A stretch of 64,000 nucleotides of DNA. Origin: a virus. The notes under the pieces are model-generated. The model worked only from the letters and a program-made list of their open reading frames with translations. It searched no databases and was not told where the DNA came from. The stretch spans positions 1 through 64,000 of IMG/VR virus record IMGVR_UViG_3300009071_002060. One strand, 5' to 3'. Shown piece after piece: positions 15,925-24,671 of the stretch; within the stretch, counting starts at the first letter, position 1; each line of letters starts with the position of its first letter. Position numbers and translations under genes: made by a program.

Positions 15925-16878
15925 ATGAAAATCATAGCAGGAAACAGTAATAGAGATCTCGCCGAGCTTATTTCGGAACACTGTTTTGCCGCACTTGTGT
16001 CAGCAGATATTAAAACTTTTGCTGACGGTGAAAGCAGTGTGGAGTTTTTAGAAAACATCAGAGGTGAAGATGTTTTTATTATACAATCAACTAGTACTCC
16101 AGTTAACAATCATTTGATGGAGTTACTTATTATGGTTGATGCGGCCAAACGAAGTAGTGCCAGACGTATTACCGCAGTTATGCCATACTTTGGTTATGCA
16201 CGCCAGGATCGTAAGAGTGCAAGTCGTACGCCAATTACTGCAAAACTAGTTGCTAACTTGTTAACCCAAGCAGGCGCAGATAGAATCTTAACAATGGATC
16301 TACATGCAGGACAAATACAAGGATTCTTTGATATTCCAGTTGATGACCTAACAAGTCGTTTAGTGTTCGCAAAAGATATTAAACGTAGCATTGAAGGGTT
16401 TTACGAGACTGAAATTGAGAACCAACCACAAACAGTATTTGTAAGTCCAGATGCTGGAGGTACAGTACGAGCAAGAAAATTTGCTGATATGTTTGGCGGA
16501 GATATTGCTATTGTTGACAAACGTCGACCACGAGCAGGACAAAGTGAAGTAATGAACCTAATAGGTGAAGTTAAAGATAAACATGCAATCCTAGTAGACG
16601 ATATTGTAGATAGCGGAGGAACATTATGTCATGCCGCACAAGCAATTATGGATCAAGGTGCATTGAGCGTTCGTGCTTATATTACACACGGAGTACTGTC
16701 AGGCGAAGCAGTAAAAAGAATTGAAAAAAGTGTATTGTCCGAACTAGTAGTTACGGATAGTATCAACTCACGAGATATAACTAAGTTAAAGAAGGTACGT
16801 GAAGTATCTGTTGGAACATTATTTGGCGAAGCAATTCGTCGAGTAGCAAACGAAGAATCAGTGAGCTCGTTATTTTAA
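15925..16878 (+). CDS. prs: Ribose-phosphate pyrophosphokinase (PRPP synthetase)
   Basis: A 317-residue class I PRPP synthetase, full length for the family. It has the flexible-loop motif FGYARQDRK, the pyrophosphate-site [17 protein letters not shown], and the PRPP loop [13 protein letters not shown] near residues 214-226. It transfers pyrophosphate from ATP to ribose 5-phosphate, feeding purine, pyrimidine and NAD synthesis. A TTG at 15919, six bases after AAGGA, is an alternative start. With guaC and nrdAB it points to phage control of nucleotide supply. Confidence 0.9.
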   Translation: MKIIAGNSNRDLAELISEHCFAALVSADIKTFADGESSVEFLENIRGEDVFIIQSTSTPVNNHLMELLIMVDAAKRSSARRITAVMPYFGYARQDRKSASRTPITAKLVANLLTQAGADRILTMDLHAGQIQGFFDIPVDDLTSRLVFAKDIKRSIEGFYETEIENQPQTVFVSPDAGGTVRARKFADMFGGDIAIVDKRRPRAGQSEVMNLIGEVKDKHAILVDDIVDSGGTLCHAAQAIMDQGALSVRAYITHGVLSGEAVKRIEKSVLSELVVTDSINSRDITKLKKVREVSVGTLFGEAIRRVANEESVSSLF

Positions 16879-17456
16879 TGCAATTTAAAAGTGATATTGA
16901 TATAGACTTTGGTGATCGTACACAAGTACTTGATTTATTAAGTCCTGTCCCAGCAAGTATCAAACGTGACGATGGTTTGGTTAAGCACAATACTGGAGTA
17001 TATTTTCAACGTGTTCCTGTAGATCCTTACACAGGTTTATGTAGCATTGACCACAAAGAAAGTGAAGATAGAGGATACATCAAACTTGACTTACTAAATG
17101 TTAACGTTTATAAACAAGTTAAGAATGAAGAACATTTAAAACAGTTGTTAGAAAAAGAACCTGAATGGGATAGGCTTTATGATAAATCATTCTGTGAGCA
17201 GTTAATTCACATCAATGATCATTATGAAACTCTAGTACGTATGCCTGAAGCAGTTAATACTATTCCAAGACTTGCAATGTTCTTAGCAGTTATACGTCCT
17301 GGAAAACGTGCATTGATAGGACAAAGATGGAAAGAAGTTGCAAAAACCGTTTGGGAAAAGCCCGCCGACGAGACCTATTATTTTAAGAAGTCGCATAGTG
17401 TAGCATATGCAAACCTAGTAGTAGTTCATATGAACTTAATCAGTCTTTCGAACTAA
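16878..17456 (+). CDS. Miniature DnaE (Pol III alpha) palm-like protein
   Basis: The 192-residue protein keeps, in the DnaE order, four signatures of the C-family polymerase palm/thumb region: SDIDIDF (residues 5-11; DnaE PDFDIDF, catalytic Asp pair D8 and D10), GYIKLDLLNV (66-74; DnaE KFDFLGL, third Asp D71), FLAVIRPGK (135-143; DnaE ALYRPGP) and FKKSHSVAYANL (169-180; DnaE NKSHAAAYA). DnaE is about 1,100 residues, so PHP, fingers, beta-binding and OB regions are absent. Whether it polymerises, caps 3' ends or only binds DNA is unknown. It overlaps prs by one base and the reverse-strand gene by 21 bases. Confidence 0.6.
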   Translation: MQFKSDIDIDFGDRTQVLDLLSPVPASIKRDDGLVKHNTGVYFQRVPVDPYTGLCSIDHKESEDRGYIKLDLLNVNVYKQVKNEEHLKQLLEKEPEWDRLYDKSFCEQLIHINDHYETLVRMPEAVNTIPRLAMFLAVIRPGKRALIGQRWKEVAKTVWEKPADETYYFKKSHSVAYANLVVVHMNLISLSN

Positions 17457-17816
17457 CGTAATACTACGTCTTTTGCTACGCCTAGCACCTAGTTGTTTTA
17501 GGCTAGTACTTGGACCAAATCTTATATCTACATCCTTGCTATTAAATGTGGATCTGCATGTTTGGAATTGGAACCAATCGTGTTTTAAAAACACATTGAT
17601 TGGAATTAATCTATTAGATTCCCACCACCATACGTCGGCTAAGTCCAAGAAACTCATCTTCTCTTCTTTTGATTTTAATTTACTATAATCATAGATCGTA
17701 GTAATTTGTTCATCGCTATTCTGGATTATACCGATATATTCAACTCCACCGTATACTAGGTAGGTTAAAAATGGGTACTGCTCAAGTAGCTCTGTTATCT
17801 GTTCTTCAGTGTACAA
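17436..17816 (-). CDS. Reverse-strand protein of unknown function
   Basis: A 126-residue protein on the reverse strand, with a TTG start at 17816, an acidic N-terminus, WWWESNRLIP in the middle and a very basic C-terminus (ARRSKRRS). Such a basic end suggests nucleic-acid binding. It converges with the DnaE-like gene with a 21-base overlap and is head-to-head with the virion gene at 17857. No good promoter or ribosome site is evident on this strand. Confidence 0.5.
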   Translation of the reverse strand: MYTEEQITELLEQYPFLTYLVYGGVEYIGIIQNSDEQITTIYDYSKLKSKEEKMSFLDLADVWWWESNRLIPINVFLKHDWFQFQTCRSTFNSKDVDIRFGPSTSLKQLGARRSKRRSITLVRKTD

Positions 17817-17829
17817 GTGTCAACTTCAA

Positions 17830-17835
17830 TAAATA
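17830..17835 (+). promoter_or_regulatory. Late promoter box
   Basis: TAAATA in CAATAAATAATG, 21 bases ahead of ATG 17857. Confidence 0.5.
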
Positions 17836-17856
17836 ATGTTAATAAGGATCGCCTAC

Positions 17857-18306
17857 ATGACGCAGACAATACTCAGTTATTTATATACGCCAATTATTCG
17901 GATGCAAATTCTGGACGGTACGGTAACCAATCGGGAGGAAAGAAGAGTGTTTAACAATACAATCCAACTGTACAAAGGTACTGATAATCCTGTACAGATA
18001 AAATTTTTAAATCAGGATCAAAAAAAGCTAGATGTAACTAACTATACATTTGTTGCTAAAGTTATGGAAGGACAAGAAGGTTTTTCATTCTTAACTCCAA
18101 CTATTACTATAACTGATGCTACAAATGGAAAAGGAACTGTTACGTTTACAGAAGAAGATTTAGCATCACTTGATGCGGCACGTTATACATTGGCAATCAA
18201 AGGTACCAAGTCTTCAGTTGAAGCACCGGCTTATGCGGATGACCACTATACGTTAGGTATCACTGTGCATGTTAATCCAGGCTTTTTAGCTGATAAACCA
18301 TCGTAA
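17857..18306 (+). CDS. Probable virion protein (baseplate/fibre-type beta domain)
   Basis: ATG 17857 has AAGGA 8 bases upstream and a late box at 17830. The 149-residue protein is beta-rich: a Thr- and Asp-rich domain (NTIQLYKGTDNPVQIKF, FVAKVMEG, GKGTVTFTEEDL, ARYTLAIKG) resembles the N-terminal domains of baseplate upper-protein (BppU-like) and fibre-holder proteins. Late expression supports a structural role. Confidence 0.5.
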   Translation: MTQTILSYLYTPIIRMQILDGTVTNREERRVFNNTIQLYKGTDNPVQIKFLNQDQKKLDVTNYTFVAKVMEGQEGFSFLTPTITITDATNGKGTVTFTEEDLASLDAARYTLAIKGTKSSVEAPAYADDHYTLGITVHVNPGFLADKPS

Positions 18307-18339
18307 ACTACTTTATTTTCTGAGGACTTGGTATTTGCT

Positions 18340-18345
18340 TAAATA
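18340..18345 (+). promoter_or_regulatory. Late promoter box (weak)
   Basis: TAAATA in GCTTAAATATC, 32 bases ahead of ATG 18378. It would place the DUF3050/radical SAM pair under late control. Confidence 0.35.
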
Positions 18346-18377
18346 TCAAGCAATCCCTTTTGTTACAAGGAACCTCT

Positions 18378-19199
18378 ATGAAATTAAACTTATCCCGCAT
18401 TGAAGAACGAACAGAACTACTTGAAAATCACTTACTTTTCCAAGGCGACTGTCTAAAAACATTAGACCAATTACATATCTTTATGGAACACCATGTATAT
18501 GCTGTATGGGATTTCATGAGTCTTATTAAATCATTACAAATGCATATATGCCCAAGCACTGAGTGCTGGGTTCCTACAAAATGGGCACGTGCCGGATTAG
18601 CACGTATAATCAACGAAATTGTACTAGGTGAAGAAAGCGATATAGACATCGGTGGTGAAAGTAGTATTACACATCATGATTTATATGCACAAGCAATGTT
18701 AGAAGTGGGTTCAAACGGGAGACCATTTGAAGAATTCATTGAACGTGTACGCAATTTAGGATTTAATGACGCAATGGAAAATGCTCATGTTCCTCCAGCA
18801 AGTGCAAGTTTTATGAAGACAACATTTGGATTTATTGACACAAGAAAACCACATGTTATTGCCGGTGCATTTGCATTCGGCAGGGAAAAACTAATACCTA
18901 CTATGTTCAGTAGTTTGTTAAGACAAATGAAGTTTACAGAACATGATGCTCCAAAGTTCCATTACTATTTAGAGAGGCATATTGAGCTAGATGGCGACGA
19001 ACATGGCCCTGCGGCAGTGCATCTAGTAGAAACCTTATGTGATAATGATCCAGTAAAAATACACGAAGCAGAAACATCAGCACTTGACGCCCTTGATGCT
19101 CGTATACGTTTATGGGATGCCGTGTATAGTATTATCAACGACCCTGATGAAAAATTTCTATATAGTGAGTTATTTTTAGCAGAAGGTATAGCCCCATAA
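18378..19199 (+). CDS. DUF3050 family, heme-oxygenase-like helical protein
   Basis: A 273-residue protein; ATG 18378 follows AAGGAAC. The N-terminal FMEHHVYAVWDFMSLIKSLQ and later HYYLERHIELDGDEHGPAA (near 190-210) fit the DUF3050 pattern. DUF3050 has a heme-oxygenase-like helical bundle; the Glu/His/Asp spacing in these helices resembles the diiron HDO oxidases of that fold, which is inference. It lies one base from a radical SAM gene, so the two probably form one pathway. Substrate unknown. Confidence 0.68.
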   Translation: MKLNLSRIEERTELLENHLLFQGDCLKTLDQLHIFMEHHVYAVWDFMSLIKSLQMHICPSTECWVPTKWARAGLARIINEIVLGEESDIDIGGESSITHHDLYAQAMLEVGSNGRPFEEFIERVRNLGFNDAMENAHVPPASASFMKTTFGFIDTRKPHVIAGAFAFGREKLIPTMFSSLLRQMKFTEHDAPKFHYYLERHIELDGDEHGPAAVHLVETLCDNDPVKIHEAETSALDALDARIRLWDAVYSIINDPDEKFLYSELFLAEGIAP

Positions 19200-19200
19200 T

Positions 19201-20679
19201 ATGTCCGAAATCGTTTTATTAACAGGACTCGCAGTAACTGGTAGATTATATAGATCTATGGGCGGAGCTCAATTGGCTTGGTGGTTACGGCAATCTAACT
19301 ATGATGTACAAGTAATTGATTTTTTCTGTCAGATGAGCGACGAGGATTTACTTAAACTATACGCAAAGTTTATTACTAAAAGAACAAGAATAGTGGGCTT
19401 TGGAATCATGGGAACATACAATCCTATGATGGGACAACTAGTAAGATTTGTTGAAGAAATGATGCCCACACTTCGCAAGAAATTTCCACATGTTATATTT
19501 GTATGTGGCGGTGCTTGTGCCCAACTTGCAAGTAAACGTTACACACAAGGATCAGGTTTTGATTATTACTATTATGGATATGCAGAAAATACTTTTCTAA
19601 GTTTATGTAATCAAGTTTTTAGAAAAGGTTCTCAGGTTGATGTAGAAAGAAAACTTGGTAATAGGATTATTAGGGAATCAACTATATGCCCCTTAGATGA
19701 ATCATCGTTATTTACAATTAAAAGAGACGGGCATAGATGGCACGATAAAGATTGTATTATGCCTAACGAAAGTTTACCAATTGAAATAGGAAGAGGTTGT
19801 ATTTTTAAATGTAAATTTTGTGCATTTCCACATGTTGGTAAAAAGAAAGGTGAGTATACAAGAACGTTACAACACCTAGAAGAAGAAATACTTAATAATT
19901 ATTATAAGTTTGGTTCAACAAAATACTATTTGCTTGATGATACATTCAATGATGATGTTGATAAAATTAAAGATTTTAGCGACATGGTACAACGTTTACC
20001 TTTTAAAATTCATATAGCAGGTTTTTGTAGAGCTGATTTACTTTGGGCTAATCCTGATACTCCACACTTACTTGAAGAAGCAGGAATGATTGGAACTTAC
20101 TTTGGTATTGAAAGTTTTAACCAGTGTGCTTCAAAGTTTGTTGGTAAACCTTGGAGTTTCCAACATGCCCAAGACTACCTTATTAAGTTACGTCATGAGA
20201 TATGGAAAGAACGTATAAGTTTTCGTACAAGTATGATTATTGGATTGCCTGGTGACGATCGCAAAGATTATATTAAATGGCACAGATGGTTTGTAGAAAA
20301 TGAAATTCCAAACTGGAGTTGGCATCCTCTACATCTTGAACGTGATCTACGAGCCCAAAATAATAGTACTATTGACAAGGATGCTGAAAAACACGGATAC
20401 ACTTGGATAACTGAAAATAGTAAAGTTATGTGGAAGCACAAAGAGTCTGGTATGACATGGCGTGATGCAATGGAAATGTATACTGAATTTGAAGCACTTA
20501 AAGCACCATATCAAGTTAAACATTGCTGGGGAGCAATAGAAGAATTTAATTACCTACCACCAGATGCTGATCCTCAGGATCATAACTTTGTTAAAGTACG
20601 AACCCAGCATAACAAACAGTTAAATGAAGATCGCAAAACCTTCTTAAATGGTTATATTCGAAAGTTACTTGCCCTATAA
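19201..20679 (+). CDS. B12-binding-type radical SAM protein
   Basis: A 492-residue protein. Residues 1-150 look like a cobalamin-binding Rossmann domain (GGAQLAWWLRQ, IVGFGIMGT, VICGGACAQ-like), though no DxHxxG motif is visible. The radical SAM core starts with GCIFKCKFC near residue 200 (C-x3-C-x2-C, 4Fe-4S ligands). Later YFGIESF and MIIGLPGD are typical of this class. Such enzymes catalyse methylations, ring contractions or sulfur insertions. It is paired with DUF3050 at one base spacing. Confidence 0.8.
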   Translation: MSEIVLLTGLAVTGRLYRSMGGAQLAWWLRQSNYDVQVIDFFCQMSDEDLLKLYAKFITKRTRIVGFGIMGTYNPMMGQLVRFVEEMMPTLRKKFPHVIFVCGGACAQLASKRYTQGSGFDYYYYGYAENTFLSLCNQVFRKGSQVDVERKLGNRIIRESTICPLDESSLFTIKRDGHRWHDKDCIMPNESLPIEIGRGCIFKCKFCAFPHVGKKKGEYTRTLQHLEEEILNNYYKFGSTKYYLLDDTFNDDVDKIKDFSDMVQRLPFKIHIAGFCRADLLWANPDTPHLLEEAGMIGTYFGIESFNQCASKFVGKPWSFQHAQDYLIKLRHEIWKERISFRTSMIIGLPGDDRKDYIKWHRWFVENEIPNWSWHPLHLERDLRAQNNSTIDKDAEKHGYTWITENSKVMWKHKESGMTWRDAMEMYTEFEALKAPYQVKHCWGAIEEFNYLPPDADPQDHNFVKVRTQHNKQLNEDRKTFLNGYIRKLLAL

Positions 20680-20684
20680 ATGTC

Positions 20685-20713
20685 TTGACAAGACTTTAAT
20701 ATTTTGCTATAGT
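20685..20713 (+). promoter_or_regulatory. sigma70 promoter of primase (predicted leaderless)
   Basis: TTGACA (20685-20690), 17-base spacer, TATAGT (20708-20713). ATG 20721 is at the expected transcription start, so the mRNA would have no leader. Confidence 0.78.
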
Positions 20714-20720
20714 ATATAAA

Positions 20721-21728
20721 ATGTGGACTGAAGTACAAAATACACTAACTGGTGTTCTGCCGAGCAAGAAGAAAACGGCTAGTTCTGGCTGGATTAGCTT
20801 TAATGCTCCGTGTTGTGTACACAATGGAGAAACACCTGACACAAGAGGTCGCGGCGGCGTAATATTTAACGGACAAGGTACAGTTAATTATCATTGTTTT
20901 AACTGTAGTTTTAAAGCCAACTATACACCTGGACGTCTACTTAACTACAAATTTAAAAAGTTATTGGGCTGGCTTGGAGCCAATGATACAGTCATTAATA
21001 GACTGGTTATTGAAGCGATGCGAGTCAAGGATTTAATTGAACCAGAAGATATTGAAGAACCGCACACTGAAGAAATTAATATTAATGCAAGAAGTTTGCC
21101 CAACAATCTTATTAACTTAAAAGAAGCAATAGCATTAGGTGAACAACTTCCTGATGAGCTAGGAAAGGCTGTAGATTATGTCAACCGCAGAGGCGTTAAT
21201 CTTAACAAGTATACTATCCACTGGACTAGTGATACTCATAACAATATGCATAGGCGAGTTGTTATTCCTATTACGTGGAAAAAGAAAGTAATGGGTTATA
21301 CTGCAAGATCGTTTGACGATGTTGTTAAACCCAAGTATCATAATAACTATGAATCAAAGTTGGTTTATAACTTAGATAACCAACACTACGATAATGAAAT
21401 TGCAATAGTATGTGAAGGTCCATTTGATGCACTTGCAATTGATGGTATTGCTACTCTTGGTAGTGAGATCAATAATATTCAAGCACAGCTCATTGAGAAC
21501 CTAGATAAACATATTATAGTTGTTGCTGATACTGATGTGTCAGGCGACGGATTAATTAAGGCCGCACTGAAAAACGGTTGGTCAGTTAGTTTTCCAGTTT
21601 GGCAGAAAGATTACAAAGATGTGTCAGAAGCAGTTGAACATCTTGGAAAACTATTTGTAATGAAAAGCATTATAGACGGTGTTGAGACAAACCCGTTGAA
21701 AATCAAACTTAGGAGAAAGATCAAATGA
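20721..21728 (+). CDS. DNA primase (gp61/DnaG type)
   Basis: A 335-residue primase. The N-terminal zinc-binding region has CC-x-H (about residues 31-34) and HCFNC (about 58-62). The TOPRIM core has EGPFDALA (about 232) and VADTDVSGDG (about 269), the metal-binding residues for primer synthesis. It makes RNA primers for the lagging strand together with the gp41-like helicase at 23289. Length matches T4 gp61 (342). Its stop overlaps the next gene (ATGA). Confidence 0.85.
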   Translation: MWTEVQNTLTGVLPSKKKTASSGWISFNAPCCVHNGETPDTRGRGGVIFNGQGTVNYHCFNCSFKANYTPGRLLNYKFKKLLGWLGANDTVINRLVIEAMRVKDLIEPEDIEEPHTEEININARSLPNNLINLKEAIALGEQLPDELGKAVDYVNRRGVNLNKYTIHWTSDTHNNMHRRVVIPITWKKKVMGYTARSFDDVVKPKYHNNYESKLVYNLDNQHYDNEIAIVCEGPFDALAIDGIATLGSEINNIQAQLIENLDKHIIVVADTDVSGDGLIKAALKNGWSVSFPVWQKDYKDVSEAVEHLGKLFVMKSIIDGVETNPLKIKLRRKIK

Positions 21729-22393
21729 AGTATAAGAAAATCCATTGTCATGGTAGTACTTTTACATGTGGGAAAGGTCTCAGCGATCAGAATAAAGAAA
21801 ATTATGCACAATTGATGTATAACGCAACAGGAATACAATGTATCAATCAAGGCTTTAATCAGAGCAGTAATGAAGATACTTTTCTTCGTGCTAGTGTTAG
21901 CATATTAGATGCTGATGCAGATCTTATTATTGTTGAATGGTGTGCTCCAGGTAACCAACGTTATTATCCAAATCATGTTACAGTAAAAACTATGGAAGTG
22001 CATGAACACGATACATTGTATAATCAATATTATAAGCTGAGTCAGTTCTTGCCGTTGTTAGACAGCATGGCTTTTCAAATGCGTAAAAAGATTCTACATT
22101 TTACAAGCAACTTGTTTATTGATGAGGAGTTTTTAAAAATTCCTCTACCTCCTCTTAACAAAGAAGATATTACACATATTGGTGGCAAAACACGTCAAGC
22201 AATTCAAGTTAATCCCAGTAAACCGGATATTACTGCTGAACGTGCTTCGTTAAATAGTATACGTACATTGTTGCTAACTATTCGACGTACAGATTGGATA
22301 AACTTAACTGATAACGTTGAAAGTAAATGGGGAGACCTAAGTCTCGACGATCAGCATAAGAAAGTGTCAGAGATGTGCTTGGCCGCAATTTAA
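21725..22393 (+). CDS. SGNH-like protein of unknown function
   Basis: A 222-residue protein with HGSTFTCGKGLSD near the N-terminus and INQGFNQSSNED at about 37-48, a block I/II layout like that of the SGNH-like protein at 12101. The C-terminus is helical and has no clear catalytic His motif. It sits between primase and helicase genes; role unknown. Confidence 0.42.
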   Translation: MKYKKIHCHGSTFTCGKGLSDQNKENYAQLMYNATGIQCINQGFNQSSNEDTFLRASVSILDADADLIIVEWCAPGNQRYYPNHVTVKTMEVHEHDTLYNQYYKLSQFLPLLDSMAFQMRKKILHFTSNLFIDEEFLKIPLPPLNKEDITHIGGKTRQAIQVNPSKPDITAERASLNSIRTLLLTIRRTDWINLTDNVESKWGDLSLDDQHKKVSEMCLAAI

Positions 22394-22402
22394 GGAGAGC
22401 AA

Positions 22403-23296
22403 ATGAATCAATTTTGGATAACAGGTAATCCCGGAAGCGGTTATCATTTGATAGAAGCACTAATAAGGTTTTGCAGTGGATTAGACTTTGATAAAAATCT
22501 ACAACCGCTGGAGCCTTTGCACTGTTTTCATAGACATCATCAGACGCAATCATTGATACCTACAATGGAACTGCAAGATAATCGCTCAACATTGCAACAG
22601 TTAGTCCAACCAATTGACAATAATAATCCAAGGGTAGTTACAGTAACAGCACCAATGGCTGAAACTGGAATTGACGCTGTCTTCAATATAGTAAAAGATA
22701 GAGGTCATTTTATTTTTTTAAATGCACAAGATCCTGTTTTTGGAATTGTGTTTTCGCAGACGTCCAGTAATGATCCACGTAAAAATGCTATATCGTTTAT
22801 GCCTAACAATAATGTTAAGCAATGGAACAGTGAAGCTGAAGTTTTTACAGACCTTGAAAGATGGGAACAACGTGAATATCTAAGTTCGTTTATTGAACAC
22901 TATTGGACAGAACTAGAAAGCCAACGACAATTAGCAATGTCATATGGAGCCACTTGTTATTTTACTGAATCGTTTATGACAGATCCCGACAGAGTTTGTC
23001 GAGCAGTGTTTGAAAAGTTTGAAATACCAATAGCCGACGAACAAACGTTTGATATTCTAATAGAGCTGTGGAAACATCATTGCACACAAACAATATCCGA
23101 TTACCAAAGTATTAATTCTTGGAAACATGCTTTGGTAAATGAATCTGAATATGATTCCCAAATACCATTGCGTTCTTTAGTATATGAAGCTATAATACAA
23201 AGACATATCAGAACTGAACTTAATACTGAACTCAGGTGTGCTGGGCTAAACACATGGCCTACTACTGTCAGAGAACTAAAGGAATACTATGACTGA
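22403..23296 (+). CDS. Sulfotransferase-like P-loop-type protein (tentative)
   Basis: A 297-residue protein starting MNQFWITGNPGSGYH, a loop like the phosphate-binding loop of P-loop kinases or sulfotransferases but lacking the usual Lys. Middle sections (YGATCYFTESFMTDPDRVCRA, followed by VFEKFEIP) resemble the C-terminal half of sulfotransferases. Its substrate is unknown. It overlaps the gp41 helicase gene by 8 bases; ribosome site aaggaga. Confidence 0.4.
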   Translation: MNQFWITGNPGSGYHLIEALIRFCSGLDFDKNLQPLEPLHCFHRHHQTQSLIPTMELQDNRSTLQQLVQPIDNNNPRVVTVTAPMAETGIDAVFNIVKDRGHFIFLNAQDPVFGIVFSQTSSNDPRKNAISFMPNNNVKQWNSEAEVFTDLERWEQREYLSSFIEHYWTELESQRQLAMSYGATCYFTESFMTDPDRVCRAVFEKFEIPIADEQTFDILIELWKHHCTQTISDYQSINSWKHALVNESEYDSQIPLRSLVYEAIIQRHIRTELNTELRCAGLNTWPTTVRELKEYYD

Positions 23297-24671
23297 TTAT
23301 ACACCAGACTTACAAAAATTATTCTTAGAAATGTTGATGGACGACGCACAAAGTTTTGTTCGTGTTGCAAACATTTATAATCCTGACAACTTTGATCAAG
23401 GATTAAGACCAACTGCTGAGTTCCTTAAAGACCATAGTGAAAAGTATAAAGTTCTTCCAACGCACGATCAAGTAAAAGCACAAACTGGTGTAGATCTAAA
23501 ACCACACACAGACTTATCTGAAGACCATTATGATTGGTTTATGGCTGAGTTTGAAGCATTTACAAGACGTGGTGAATTAGAAAGAGCAATTCTTAAGAGT
23601 GCCGACTTATTAGAAAAAGGCGAATATGATCCAGTTGAGAAACTGATCAAAGATGCAGTGCAAATAAGTCTTACAAAAGATATGGGTACTGATTATTTTG
23701 CAGATCCACGTGGTAGATTGATGGCTGTTAAGAGCAACAACGGTCAGGTAAGTACAGGCTGGGAAACACTTGATAAAAAACTATTTGGTGGAATGAATAG
23801 AGGCGAGTTGAATATCTTTGCAGGTGGCAGTGGATCTGGTAAAAGTTTGTTTATGCAAAACATAAGTCTAAATTGGATCACACAAGGTGTTAACGGAGTG
23901 TACATTACACTAGAACTTAGTGAAGAGCTTTGTGCAATGAGAATGGATGCAATGACAGCAAATATTGCAACCAGCCAAATATTTAAAGATCTTGACACAC
24001 TTGAAATGAAGATTAAGATGGCAGGAAAGAAAAGCGGAAAATTCCGTATTAAGTATATGCCAGCACAAAGCAATGTTAATCAGATTAGAAGTTATCTTAA
24101 AGAACTTCAAGTACAGACTGGCATGAAAGTTGATTTTGTAATGATTGACTATCTTGATCTTGTTATGCCAGTTAGTGCAAAAGTAAGTCCAAATGATTTG
24201 TTTATTAAAGACAAGTATGTAAGTGAAGAACTACGTAATTTATCAAAAGAACTAAACGTATTAATGATTACTGCATCACAGTTGAACAGAAGTGCAGTTG
24301 AAGAAATAGAATTTGATCATTCGCATATTGCTGGTGGATTGAGTAAAATTAATACTGCTGATAATGTTTTTGGTATTTTTACAAGTCGTGCAATGCGTGA
24401 ACGTGGTAGATATCAAATACAGTTAATGAAAACAAGAAGCAGTAGTGGTGTTGGTCAAAAGGTAGACTTAGAATTTAATCTAGAAAGTTTACGTATTACA
24501 GATCCCGGTGAAGAAGGACAAGATAGAGGTCCAGTTGAAGCAAGTAGTGATATACTTGGAAAGATTAAAACTTCTAGTGTAACTGACAAACCTAACTTGG
24601 ATACAGCCAAAGTTGGTGCAAGTGTAGACGGTAGCAAGTTAAAGAACATGCTGGCTGGTTTAAAATCATGA
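23289..24671 (+). CDS. 41: Replicative DnaB-type helicase (gp41)
   Basis: A 460-residue RecA-type helicase: Walker A AGGSGSGKS (about residues 177-185), Walker B VMIDYLDLV (about 283-291), and a Q/H-type motif MITASQLNR (about 325). The C-terminal tail resembles gp41. It unwinds the fork 5' to 3' and binds the primase. Length is close to T4 gp41 (475). It has a one-codon ATGA overlap with the next gene. A loader (gp59) is not recognised in the window. Confidence 0.88.
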   Translation: MTDYTPDLQKLFLEMLMDDAQSFVRVANIYNPDNFDQGLRPTAEFLKDHSEKYKVLPTHDQVKAQTGVDLKPHTDLSEDHYDWFMAEFEAFTRRGELERAILKSADLLEKGEYDPVEKLIKDAVQISLTKDMGTDYFADPRGRLMAVKSNNGQVSTGWETLDKKLFGGMNRGELNIFAGGSGSGKSLFMQNISLNWITQGVNGVYITLELSEELCAMRMDAMTANIATSQIFKDLDTLEMKIKMAGKKSGKFRIKYMPAQSNVNQIRSYLKELQVQTGMKVDFVMIDYLDLVMPVSAKVSPNDLFIKDKYVSEELRNLSKELNVLMITASQLNRSAVEEIEFDHSHIAGGLSKINTADNVFGIFTSRAMRERGRYQIQLMKTRSSSGVGQKVDLEFNLESLRITDPGEEGQDRGPVEASSDILGKIKTSSVTDKPNLDTAKVGASVDGSKLKNMLAGLKS

